From the NCBI GenBank assembly GCA_016782645.1, contig JADHYC010000016.1, positions 1 to 42,957 on the forward strand: a stretch of DNA of 42,957 nt, read 5' to 3'. A program made the translations under genes and the position numbers. How positions within the stretch are numbered: the first letter of the stretch is position 1; each line of letters begins with the position of its first letter. The notes beneath the pieces were generated by a model. The model was given only the letters and a program-made list of their open reading frames with translations, searched no databases and was not told where the DNA came from. Source of the DNA: Fidelibacterota bacterium (lineage in GTDB: Bacteria > Fidelibacterota > UBA2242). Of the stretch, positions 36,441 through 42,957 are shown one piece after another.

Positions 36441-37037
36441 TCAGTTACTCTCTCCCGATTCCAAAGGTACAGAAACACGTTTCTTAAATGGGAAACCAAA
36501 CAATAAAAGCAGGTTATAGGCTTCCTCATCTGTCTTTGCAGTCGTTGTAATTGTAATATTCATTCCCCTGATTCTATCAACTTTATCATAGTCAATTTCA
36601 GGGAAAATAATCTGTTCTCTTATTCCTATAGAATAGTTTCCTCGACCATCAAAAGATTTATCAGGTAAACCTGAAAAATCTCGAACTCGCGGAAAAGCAG
36701 TGGAAATCAGTCTATCTAAAAATTCAAACATTCTTTCTCTTCTTAGAGTCACGCAACAGCCAACAGGATCACCCTGGCGAATTTTAAAATTTGATATAGA
36801 TTTTTTTGCATGAGTTACAACTGGTTGTTGACCAGAAATAACTCTAATATCTTCCTGAGCCTTTTTTAAACTTGCGGCTTCTTCTTTAGCCTTACCTACC
36901 CCAATATTGATGCAGATCTTTTCTAATTTTGGCACTTGCATTTTATTCTTATATCCAAATTTCTTTATCATCTTGGATACAATACCAGTTTCATAAAGAA
37001 CATTTAATCTTGGTCTATATTCTGATTTTTTCAACAC
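36441..37037 (-). CDS. rplE: 50S ribosomal protein L5
   Basis: 5S rRNA-binding protein of the central protuberance, 198 residues. It shows [40 protein letters not shown] and the end [21 protein letters not shown] start at GTG 37037 because GAGGAG (37050-37045) lies seven bases before it. The ATG at 37052 overlaps the rplX stop (TAATG) and would add five residues without its own SD sequence; it stays possible. Confidence 0.96.
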   Translation of the reverse strand: MLKKSEYRPRLNVLYETGIVSKMIKKFGYKNKMQVPKLEKICINIGVGKAKEEAASLKKAQEDIRVISGQQPVVTHAKKSISNFKIRQGDPVGCCVTLRRERMFEFLDRLISTAFPRVRDFSGLPDKSFDGRGNYSIGIREQIIFPEIDYDKVDRIRGMNITITTTAKTDEEAYNLLLLFGFPFKKRVSVPLESGESN

Positions 37038-37044
37038 CCGACAA

Positions 37045-37050
37045 CTCCTC
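37045..37050 (-). promoter_or_regulatory. Ribosome binding site favouring the GTG start of rplE
   Basis: GAGGAG on the minus strand, seven bases before GTG 37037. It overlaps the alternative ATG at 37052 and so speaks against that start. Confidence 0.65.
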
Positions 37051-37051
37051 A

Positions 37052-37378
37052 TTAAATGCTATCAATTATTTCACCTGATTTCTTTGAATACCGGACTTTT
37101 TTACCATCTTTCAAATTTTTAAACCCAATCTTTGTCGGTTCATTATTATGAATAAGTTGAACATTTGAGATATGTATAGAGGCTTCTTTTTCAACAATTC
37201 CGCCCTGGGGATTATTTTGACTGGGTCGCATATGTTTCTTTATAAAATTTACACCTTCAATTATTATCCTCTGTTTTTTGGGAAATATTTTCAATACTCT
37301 GCCAGTTTTCCCTTTGTAGTTTCCGGATATAACAACTACTATATCATTTTTCCGAATACAAAACATTCTGACTCTCAT
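37052..37378 (-). CDS. rplX: 50S ribosomal protein L24
   Basis: Assembly-initiating large-subunit protein, 108 residues, with a KOW motif: [40 protein letters not shown] is also typical. The ATG at 37378 has GGAGG eight bases upstream. Met5 is an alternative start with a weaker site. Confidence 0.97.
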   Translation of the reverse strand: MRVRMFCIRKNDIVVVISGNYKGKTGRVLKIFPKKQRIIIEGVNFIKKHMRPSQNNPQGGIVEKEASIHISNVQLIHNNEPTKIGFKNLKDGKKVRYSKKSGEIIDSI

Positions 37379-37747
37379 TTATAGTACCTCCGGTGCCATT
37401 GAAACTATCTTCATGTAATTTTTCTCCCGGAGTTCTCTAGCAACGGGACCAAATATACGTGTTCCCATTGGTTCAAAATTTTCATCAATTAGAACGGCTG
37501 CATTATCATCAAACCGAATATAGGAGCCATCTTTACGACGAATTTCTTTTCGAGTTCTAACTACTACAGCTTTTGACTTGTCGCCCTTCTTAACCATACT
37601 ACCGGGCGATGCTTGTTTAACTGTGACAACAATTATATCTCCCAGAGAAGCAACTTTTCTACCAGAGCCTCCAAGCACACGAATACACAGAACCTGCTTT
37701 GCTCCGGTATTATCTGCAACTGTCATTTTTGTTTCTTGCTGTATCAT
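37379..37747 (-). CDS. rplN: 50S ribosomal protein L14
   Basis: Large-subunit interface protein, exactly the usual 122 residues. It begins [20 protein letters not shown] and ends with [20 protein letters not shown]. The stop abuts the rplX start. Confidence 0.98.
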   Translation of the reverse strand: MIQQETKMTVADNTGAKQVLCIRVLGGSGRKVASLGDIIVVTVKQASPGSMVKKGDKSKAVVVRTRKEIRRKDGSYIRFDDNAAVLIDENFEPMGTRIFGPVARELREKNYMKIVSMAPEVL

Positions 37748-37770
37748 CAGAACTTCCCCTTACAATTTGT

Positions 37771-38022
37771 CTAGTGATCTAAAACTTCCAATAAACGCCA
37801 TCTTTTTTTTCTGCTGATCGGACGAGACTCTGAAATTTTGACTATATCACCTTGCTTGCAATTATTCTGAGGGTCATGAACAAAAAATTTGGAGGTTCGT
37901 CTTATATACTTTCCATAAACTGGGTGTTTAACAGTTCTTTCAATCAACACAACTACAGTTTTGTCCATCTTATCACTAATAACAGTACCAATCAGAACTT
38001 TTCTCTTTCCTTGTAATGCCAT
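37771..38022 (-). CDS. rpsQ: 30S ribosomal protein S17
   Basis: Primary 16S rRNA-binding OB-fold protein, 83 residues. It shows GTVISDKMDKTVVVLIERTV, HPVYGKYIRRTSKFFVHDP and ISESRPISRKKRWRLLEVL. It overlaps rpmC by one base. Confidence 0.98.
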   Translation of the reverse strand: MALQGKRKVLIGTVISDKMDKTVVVLIERTVKHPVYGKYIRRTSKFFVHDPQNNCKQGDIVKISESRPISRKKRWRLLEVLDH

Positions 38023-38258
38023 TATTTTTTATCCTGCAATTTAACCACTTCATTATCTTTTACTTTTAAACCAAGTTCATATTCATGAAGAACTGTTTTT
38101 ATTTGAGCAATTTCACGACGAACTTTTCTAATTTTCAGTGGATTTTCTAATTGCTGCAGTGCCTTTTGAAAACGGAGATTCTCTAATGCAGCAATATTAT
38201 CCTGGAGCTTTGTTTCAAGTTCACCAATAGATAATTCTCTTAATTGACTCTGTTTCAC
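38022..38258 (-). CDS. rpmC: 50S ribosomal protein L29
   Basis: Tunnel-exit protein, 78 residues, a coiled two-helix structure with LRELSIGELETKL, NLRFQKALQQLENPLKIRKV and RREIAQIKTVL. The start is GTG at 38258 with AGGAG close upstream. It follows rplP by one base. Confidence 0.97.
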   Translation of the reverse strand: MKQSQLRELSIGELETKLQDNIAALENLRFQKALQQLENPLKIRKVRREIAQIKTVLHEYELGLKVKDNEVVKLQDKK

Positions 38259-38259
38259 A

Positions 38260-38679
38260 CTATGCTCCTACTTCTCGTCTGGCAACAACCTTAGTTTTAA
38301 TTGGTAGTTTATAAGCACTTGTAGAGAAAGCCTCTTTGGCATCAGCTTCATTTGGAACCTCAACCTCAAATAATATTCTTCCCGGCTTCACAACGGCAAC
38401 CCAAAATTCTGGAGAACCTTTACCTTTACCCATTCTAGTCTCTGCTGGCTTCTTTGTTACGGGTTTATCGGGAAATATTCTAATCCACATTTTACCGTGC
38501 TTTCTAACTTTTCTAGCAATAGATACACGAACAGCCTCAATCTGACGACTTGTAATCCAACCAGGTTCTAATGCTTTCAGACCATAATGCCCGAAACAGA
38601 CACTATCACCACGGGTAGATAAACCCTTCATTCTACCTCTATGTTGTTTCCTGTATTTTATTTTACGCGGTGCCAGCAT
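38260..38679 (-). CDS. rplP: 50S ribosomal protein L16
   Basis: Large-subunit protein near the A-site tRNA, 139 residues. It begins [20 protein letters not shown] and contains [20 protein letters not shown] and [20 protein letters not shown], the loop close to the peptidyl-transferase centre. Confidence 0.98.
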   Translation of the reverse strand: MLAPRKIKYRKQHRGRMKGLSTRGDSVCFGHYGLKALEPGWITSRQIEAVRVSIARKVRKHGKMWIRIFPDKPVTKKPAETRMGKGKGSPEFWVAVVKPGRILFEVEVPNEADAKEAFSTSAYKLPIKTKVVARREVGA

Positions 38680-38710
38680 ATCTAAAATCCTACATTTTTA
38701 TTTCTTGTTC

Positions 38711-39349
38711 CTAATGAGTCCTTTTCAGAAAAGATTCTCCATTACAGATCCATACTTTAACCCCAATGCAACCATATGTTGTAAAAGCGGTTACAGAAGC
38801 GAAATCTATATCAGCTCTTAGGGTATGCAGAGGTACACGACCCTCTCTATAAGTTTCCTTACGTGACATTTCAGCTCCACCAAGACGACCACTGCACTGT
38901 ATGCGAATGCCTTCAGCACCCATTCTCATTGTTGCTTGGATAGATTTCTTAATCGCACGTCTAAAAGAAACCTTTTTTTCAATTTGAGCAGCTATATTAC
39001 TCGCTACTAAAGTTGCATCCAATTCAGGTCGTTTAATCTCATTCACATTTATCTGAACATCAGAATTTGTAATCTGCTGAAGTTCCATTCTAAGCAGGTC
39101 TACTTCTTCACCCTTTCGGCCGATAACAATTCCAGGGCGCGATGTATTAATCGCAACTGTAATTTTTTTTGAAGTTCTATGAATATCAACACTTGAAATC
39201 CCTGCATTCGGTAAACGTTTAAGAATATATTTACGCAGCTTTATATCCTCGGTAAGCTTTTTTGCAAAGTTCCTTTCATCAAACCAATTACTACTCCAAT
39301 CCTTATTAAAACCGAGACGAAAACCTATAGGATGAGTTTTTTGACCCAA
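38711..39349 (-). CDS. rpsC: 30S ribosomal protein S3
   Basis: mRNA-entry protein of the 30S head, 212 residues. It begins MGQKTHPIGFRLGFNKDW and contains a KH domain (GIVIGRKGEEVDLLRMEL) and the C-terminal half with GAEGIRIQCSGRLGGAEMSR. The start is TTG at 39349 behind GGAGG. Confidence 0.98.
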   Translation of the reverse strand: MGQKTHPIGFRLGFNKDWSSNWFDERNFAKKLTEDIKLRKYILKRLPNAGISSVDIHRTSKKITVAINTSRPGIVIGRKGEEVDLLRMELQQITNSDVQINVNEIKRPELDATLVASNIAAQIEKKVSFRRAIKKSIQATMRMGAEGIRIQCSGRLGGAEMSRKETYREGRVPLHTLRADIDFASVTAFTTYGCIGVKVWICNGESFLKRTH

Positions 39350-39361
39350 ATAACCTCCAAA

Positions 39362-39736
39362 CTATTTATTCTTTGTCTTATTACTAATTCTGTCTTTTTT
39401 CTCTGCCACAACAACAGAAATATGGCTTGTACGCCGTCTTATTATAGATGCTCGTCCCATAGCACGCGCCCTATATCTCCGGGTTGTATTACCTTCATCT
39501 ACAAATATTGTCTTTATATAGAGATCTTCAGGATTTATTCCTGATCCACCCTCAGAATTCAAAAGATTTGAAACAGCTGACCTAACAGTTTTTTCTACTG
39601 AGAAGGAAGATTTCTTACTACTAAAATGTAAAATATTTAGGGCAGTTTCTATATCCTTCCCTCGAACCAAATCAGCTGCTTGTCGAACTTTCCTAGAAGA
39701 CTGTCTATTATATCTGCTAATTGCTCTCGCTTCCAT
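39362..39736 (-). CDS. rplV: 50S ribosomal protein L22
   Basis: Large-subunit tunnel-wall protein, 124 residues. It shows SSRKVRQAADLVRGKDIETA, VSNLLNSEGGSGINPEDLYI and the loop end RRYRARAMGRAS that reaches the tunnel constriction. A 51-base gap separates it from rpsS. Confidence 0.98.
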   Translation of the reverse strand: MEARAISRYNRQSSRKVRQAADLVRGKDIETALNILHFSSKKSSFSVEKTVRSAVSNLLNSEGGSGINPEDLYIKTIFVDEGNTTRRYRARAMGRASIIRRRTSHISVVVAEKKDRISNKTKNK

Positions 39737-39787
39737 ATTACCTATCTTTTACATTTCTTTTCTGAACAAGTATATCCTTTAACTAAT

Positions 39788-40039
39788 TTAATGTCCTCGG
39801 AATGTTCTAGTATGCGCAAACTCACCAAGTTTGTGCCCTACCATATTTTCCGTTATAAATATTGGGATAAACTTATTACCATTATGAACAGCAAAGGTAT
39901 ATCCAACAAATTCAGGAGGAATAGTTGTTCTCCTTGCCCAGGTCTTTATTACTTTTTTCTTTCCAGATTTACTCATCTGCTCAATTCTACTCAGAAGTTT
40001 AGCATCTATATATGGTCCCTTTTTTATCGAACGACTCAT
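39788..40039 (-). CDS. rpsS: 30S ribosomal protein S19
   Basis: 30S head protein contacting S13 and 23S rRNA, 83 residues. It begins [19 protein letters not shown] and contains [20 protein letters not shown] and [18 protein letters not shown]. The C-terminus is a little shorter than in E. coli S19. Confidence 0.98.
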   Translation of the reverse strand: MSRSIKKGPYIDAKLLSRIEQMSKSGKKKVIKTWARRTTIPPEFVGYTFAVHNGNKFIPIFITENMVGHKLGEFAHTRTFRGH

Positions 40040-40058
40040 TTAATTCTCTCCATAACTA

Positions 40059-40883
40059 TCAATTACGTCTTTTTACAATAAATCTATCACTTTGATTGCG
40101 TTTTTTTCGCGTACGATATCCTTTTGAAGGTTGACCCCAAGGACTGCATGGATGCCGACCACCGGAACTCTTTCCTTCACCTCCACCCATCGGATGATCA
40201 ACAGGATTCATAGCAACACCCCTAACTTTTGGTCTACGACCAAGCCAGCGGTTTCGTCCAGCCTTCCCCAATGATATATTTTCATGTTCTTTGTTCCCAA
40301 CTTCACCAATTGTTGCAAAACACTCTTTAAAAACCAGACGGATTTCACCTGAAGGCATTTTTATTGTAACATATTTACCCTCTTTTGCCATAATCTGAGC
40401 TGCTGTTCCAGCACCACGAGCAATTTGTCCACCTTTTTTAGGCTTTAACTCAATATTATGAACAAACGTACCGGAAGGAATATTCTTCAATGGTAAAGCA
40501 TTACCTGGCTTTATCGGAATATCCTGACCAGATACAACAACACTACCAGTCTGTAAACCATCTGGGGCTAATATATACCGTTTTTCACCATCTTTATAGG
40601 CAAGTAAAGCAATTCTTGCTGATCTGTTTGGATCATACTCTATAGTTTTAACAATAGCTTCAATACCATATTTATTTCGTATGAAATCAATCACTCTATA
40701 AGTTCGCTTATGCCCGCCTCCACGTCTACGTGCTGTTATGCGACCTAAATTATTTCTCCCACTCGAGCGTTTAAGCGGAACAAGGAGACTTCTCTCGGGT
40801 TTAGCAGTTGTTACTTCATCAAAAGTGTCAACTGATTTAAAGCGCTGTCCCGAAGTAATTGGCTTGATTTTTTTAATTCCCAT
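40059..40883 (-). CDS. rplB: 50S ribosomal protein L2
   Basis: Essential 23S rRNA-binding protein by the peptidyl-transferase centre, 274 residues. [20 protein letters not shown] and the C-terminal [19 protein letters not shown], which holds the conserved histidine, are intact. Order between rplW and rpsS is standard. Confidence 0.98.
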   Translation of the reverse strand: MGIKKIKPITSGQRFKSVDTFDEVTTAKPERSLLVPLKRSSGRNNLGRITARRRGGGHKRTYRVIDFIRNKYGIEAIVKTIEYDPNRSARIALLAYKDGEKRYILAPDGLQTGSVVVSGQDIPIKPGNALPLKNIPSGTFVHNIELKPKKGGQIARGAGTAAQIMAKEGKYVTIKMPSGEIRLVFKECFATIGEVGNKEHENISLGKAGRNRWLGRRPKVRGVAMNPVDHPMGGGEGKSSGGRHPCSPWGQPSKGYRTRKKRNQSDRFIVKRRN

Positions 40884-40887
40884 AATG

Positions 40888-41211
40888 CTATACCGTAGTT
40901 TCTCCTTGATAAAAATCTATCTTATCACCTTCTTTAAGAGTTATTATAGCCTTTTTCCAATTAGAACGTCTACCATTAGTTCTTATAACCCTACCCCCAC
41001 TTCTAACCGTCATCTGTTTTCTTTTACCTTTGATATTCATAGTAGATACTTTTTCTACTTTAACTCCAAATCTATCTTCAACTGCTTTTTTTATTTCAAT
41101 CTTATTAGCAGAAGGATGGACCTTAAAGCCGTACTTCCTTTCACTTTCCTGCAGATTAGTCACCTTTTCAGTCAAAATCGGCTTAATAATTATTGTCCCT
41201 TTTATCGACAT
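40888..41211 (-). CDS. rplW: 50S ribosomal protein L23
   Basis: Tunnel-exit protein that docks trigger factor and SRP, 107 residues. It shows [40 protein letters not shown] and a basic loop [20 protein letters not shown]. Confidence 0.97.
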   Translation of the reverse strand: MSIKGTIIIKPILTEKVTNLQESERKYGFKVHPSANKIEIKKAVEDRFGVKVEKVSTMNIKGKRKQMTVRSGGRVIRTNGRRSNWKKAIITLKEGDKIDFYQGETTV

Positions 41212-41221
41212 CTCCGAATTC

Positions 41222-41863
41222 CTAACTATTTAACAGTAAACGATTATTTAATTTTTCAAACCCTGTCTTCTCAATCAACAGTGTTTCGCAATCTAATAAA
41301 TCATAAGTTGAAGCCTTTTCCGCTTCAACAAGAAACACATTATAAAAATTTCTGCATGATAAATAAAGGTCTCTACTGATTTCCGAAGCAAGAATCGTTA
41401 CCCGTTTATTTTCCAAGCCCAGTTCCTTAAGCATATTACGGATATTACTGGATTTTGCCTCATCAAAGCTAAGCTCCTCAATAACTCTAATTGCACCTTC
41501 ATGATATCTATATGAAAGAGCACTTCTTCTCGCCAATAGTTTAACTTTCTTATTTATCTTCATACTGTAATTTTTGGGCTTTGGTCCAAAGGCTCTTCCT
41601 CCACCTACCCATATAGGACTTCTTATAGACCCTGCTCTTGCTGCTCCACGTCCCTTTTGCTTAAAAGGCTTTCTACCACCACCACGGACTTCTGCACGAG
41701 TCTTTGTAGAACTTATACTCTGGCGAGTGTTTGTCATCTCAGTTTTTACCGCAAGATAGATAGCATGGTCATGTGGTTCCATATCAAATGAAGGTTTTTC
41801 TATAACCATCTTATTGCTAGATTCTAATCCATCCTTTTTGAAAATGGTGAATTCTATACTCAA
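41222..41863 (-). CDS. rplD: 50S ribosomal protein L4
   Basis: Tunnel-wall protein, 213 residues, and in E. coli also the repressor of the S10 operon. The long basic loop contains TRAEVRGGGRKPFKQKGRGA followed by GSIRSPIWVGGGRAFGPKP. The start is TTG at 41863 with GGAGG eight bases upstream, overlapping the rplC stop by four bases (TTGA). Confidence 0.97.
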   Translation of the reverse strand: MSIEFTIFKKDGLESSNKMVIEKPSFDMEPHDHAIYLAVKTEMTNTRQSISSTKTRAEVRGGGRKPFKQKGRGAARAGSIRSPIWVGGGRAFGPKPKNYSMKINKKVKLLARRSALSYRYHEGAIRVIEELSFDEAKSSNIRNMLKELGLENKRVTILASEISRDLYLSCRNFYNVFLVEAEKASTYDLLDCETLLIEKTGFEKLNNRLLLNS

Positions 41864-42486
41864 CTTTCTTGCCTCCGAATAGTTACAATACCATTTCTTG
41901 GACCTGGAATGGCTCCTTTGATATACAGCAAATTATTTTTACTATCAATCTTAATAACCTGTAATCCTCTTGTTGTAATCTTTTTACCACCCATTCTTCC
42001 GGGCATTTTTACACCCTTAATTACCCTTGAGGGATATGCAGATGCGCCAATTGAACCACCAGCTCGAAGACGATCACTCTGACCGTGAGTTTTAGGACCG
42101 CCTCTGAAATTATACCTTTTAACAACGCCCTGAAATCCTTTTCCTATTGAAATACCAGTCACTTTAACAGAATCGCCTTCCTTAAAAAGATCAATAGTTA
42201 TTTTTTCCCCAACTTTGCAATAATCAACCTTAAAATCTCTAAATTCTTCAAGATATCTGTAAGGCTTAACTTTGGCTGATTTAAAGTGTCCCATCTCCGG
42301 TTTGTTTGTCAGGCGCTCTGGTTTTTCTCCAAAACCTATCTGAACTGCTGAGTAACCGTCCCTTCTTGACGTTTTTACCTGAATTACCTGGCAGGGACCA
42401 GCCTCAATAATAGATACTGGTATTGCCTCACCGCTTTCTCTAAATATCTGGCTCATTCCTATTTTTTTTCCAATAATACCTAACAT
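41860..42486 (-). CDS. rplC: 50S ribosomal protein L3
   Basis: Early-assembly large-subunit protein, 208 residues. It begins MLGIIGKKIGMSQIFRESGE. The loop KGFQGVVKRYNFRGGPKTHG and SDRLRAGGSIGASAYPSRVI hold the conserved glutamine region methylated by PrmB in E. coli. It overlaps rplD by four bases. Confidence 0.98.
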   Translation of the reverse strand: MLGIIGKKIGMSQIFRESGEAIPVSIIEAGPCQVIQVKTSRRDGYSAVQIGFGEKPERLTNKPEMGHFKSAKVKPYRYLEEFRDFKVDYCKVGEKITIDLFKEGDSVKVTGISIGKGFQGVVKRYNFRGGPKTHGQSDRLRAGGSIGASAYPSRVIKGVKMPGRMGGKKITTRGLQVIKIDSKNNLLYIKGAIPGPRNGIVTIRRQES

Positions 42487-42499
42487 AGAAATACTTTCA

Positions 42500-42808
42500 T
42501 TATACCTTTATCTCAATATCTACTCCCGCAGGGAGGTCTAATTTCATAAGAGCATCAACAGTTTTGGATGTTGAATTTAAAATATCAACTAATCTTTTAT
42601 GTATCTTAGTTTGAAATTGCTCTCTTGATTTCTTATCTACATGAGGTGATCTAAGAACAGTATAAACAGTTCTTTGAGTAGGCAAAGGAATTGGTCCGGA
42701 AACCATTGCGCCTGTAGATTTGGCTGTTGCTACAATCTTTTTTGTACTTTTATCCAAAAGATTATGATCGTATGCTTTTAGACTTATCCTAATTTTTTGT
42801 CCAGCCAT
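42500..42808 (-). CDS. rpsJ: 30S ribosomal protein S10
   Basis: 30S head protein, also part of the NusB antitermination complex, 102 residues. It shows [40 protein letters not shown] and [16 protein letters not shown]. It follows the tuf stop after ten bases, so the str and S10 blocks are joined. Confidence 0.98.
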   Translation of the reverse strand: MAGQKIRISLKAYDHNLLDKSTKKIVATAKSTGAMVSGPIPLPTQRTVYTVLRSPHVDKKSREQFQTKIHKRLVDILNSTSKTVDALMKLDLPAGVDIEIKV

Positions 42809-42818
42809 GGTTAACTCC

Positions 42819-42957
42819 TTACTCCAAGATTTCCGTTACAACACCAGCACCAACTGTTCTTCCACCTTCACGAATCGCAAAACGAAGCTCCTTCTCCATC
42901 GCTATCTCTGTTATCAACTCCACTTCGGCTGTTACATTATCTCCCGGCATTACCATA
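42819..42957 (-). CDS. tuf: Elongation factor Tu (partial, C-terminal end)
   Basis: The last 45 residues of EF-Tu, the GTPase that delivers aminoacyl-t[37 protein letters not shown] and the end TEILE are unmistakable domain III sequences. The rest lies beyond the right edge. Its position just before rpsJ shows that the str operon (probably with fusA, rpsG and rpsL) continues outside the window. Confidence 0.98.
   Translation of the reverse strand, partial: MVMPGDNVTAEVELITEIAMEKELRFAIREGGRTVGAGVVTEILE

Noticed and set aside
36254..36529. 91-residue reading of rpsN from 36529
   Set aside because: The extra 30 residues lie inside rplE, and the real S14 start (MAKKSLIAK) is at 36439.
40738..41379. 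213-codon plus-strand open frame opposite rplB, rplW and rplD
   Set aside because: It spans three certain genes on the other strand and has no recognisable motif.
1..42957. CRISPR arrays, tRNA, rRNA, intact insertion sequences or prophage genes
   Set aside because: I saw no regularly spaced repeats, no tRNA cloverleaf sequence and no transposase, integrase or phage structural gene.

Overview
The window is an AT-rich bacterial chromosome segment, mostly housekeeping. Its gene content points to a Gram-negative (diderm) bacterium of the Fibrobacteres-Chlorobi-Bacteroidetes superphylum or a related candidate phylum (Marinimicrobia or Ignavibacteria-like). The support is a DUF5916 outer-membrane barrel, a DUF1460 amidase-like lipoprotein, a secreted S9 peptidase, a GHL10/DUF187 protein and a class I fumarase. 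This placement is inference from gene content; no rRNA is present. At least eleven genes, six of them for ribosomal proteins, start at TTG behind a good Shine-Dalgarno (SD) sequence.

Layout. (1) 1-1362, minus: two-subunit iron-sulfur fumarate hydratase, the beta subunit cut by the left edge. (2) 1527-7304, plus: DUF177, rpmF, fabH, fabD, fabG, acpP, fabF and rnc, the classical fatty-acid-synthesis cluster without plsX. (3) 7340-16061, minus: DUF151 nuclease-like protein, phosphoglucose/phosphomannose isomerase, PTS Enzyme I and HPr, a polyprenyl diphosphate synthase, phosphomannomutase, anmK and murQ. This groups sugar-phosphate interconversion, a transport-less PTS pair and anhydro-MurNAc salvage. 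(4) 16232-21187, minus: secreted S9 peptidase, membrane-anchored GH1 glycosidase and DUF1460 lipoprotein. (5) 21398-26840: DUF5916 barrel with a strong terminator, a decayed patch with a truncated PIN toxin and repeat fragments, an EamA transporter, and an orphan protein resembling the CARF-nuclease effectors Card1/Can2 with a ruined catalytic motif. (6) 27045-42957, minus: one continuous tuf-S10-spc-alpha ribosomal supercluster (tuf end, rpsJ to rplQ) with a DUF187 gene attached 14 bases after rplQ. adk is missing from its usual place between secY and map.

How the parts fit. AnmK and MurQ turn anhydro-MurNAc into GlcNAc-6-phosphate. The isomerase and phosphomannomutase connect fructose-6-P, mannose-6-P and mannose-1-P. 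HPr keeps His15 and Ser46, but Enzyme I has lost a conserved arginine motif and no sugar-specific EII is present, so a regulatory PTS is likelier than a transporting one.

The most unusual item is the orphan CARF/restriction-endonuclease-like protein at 25758-26840. No CRISPR array, cas gene or cyclic-oligonucleotide synthase is visible here. Other points of interest are an RNase III with a metal-ligand substitution, a dispersed hairpin repeat (15124 and 24794), a palindrome in front of the PIN remnant, and a possible broken small gene at 24600-24737.
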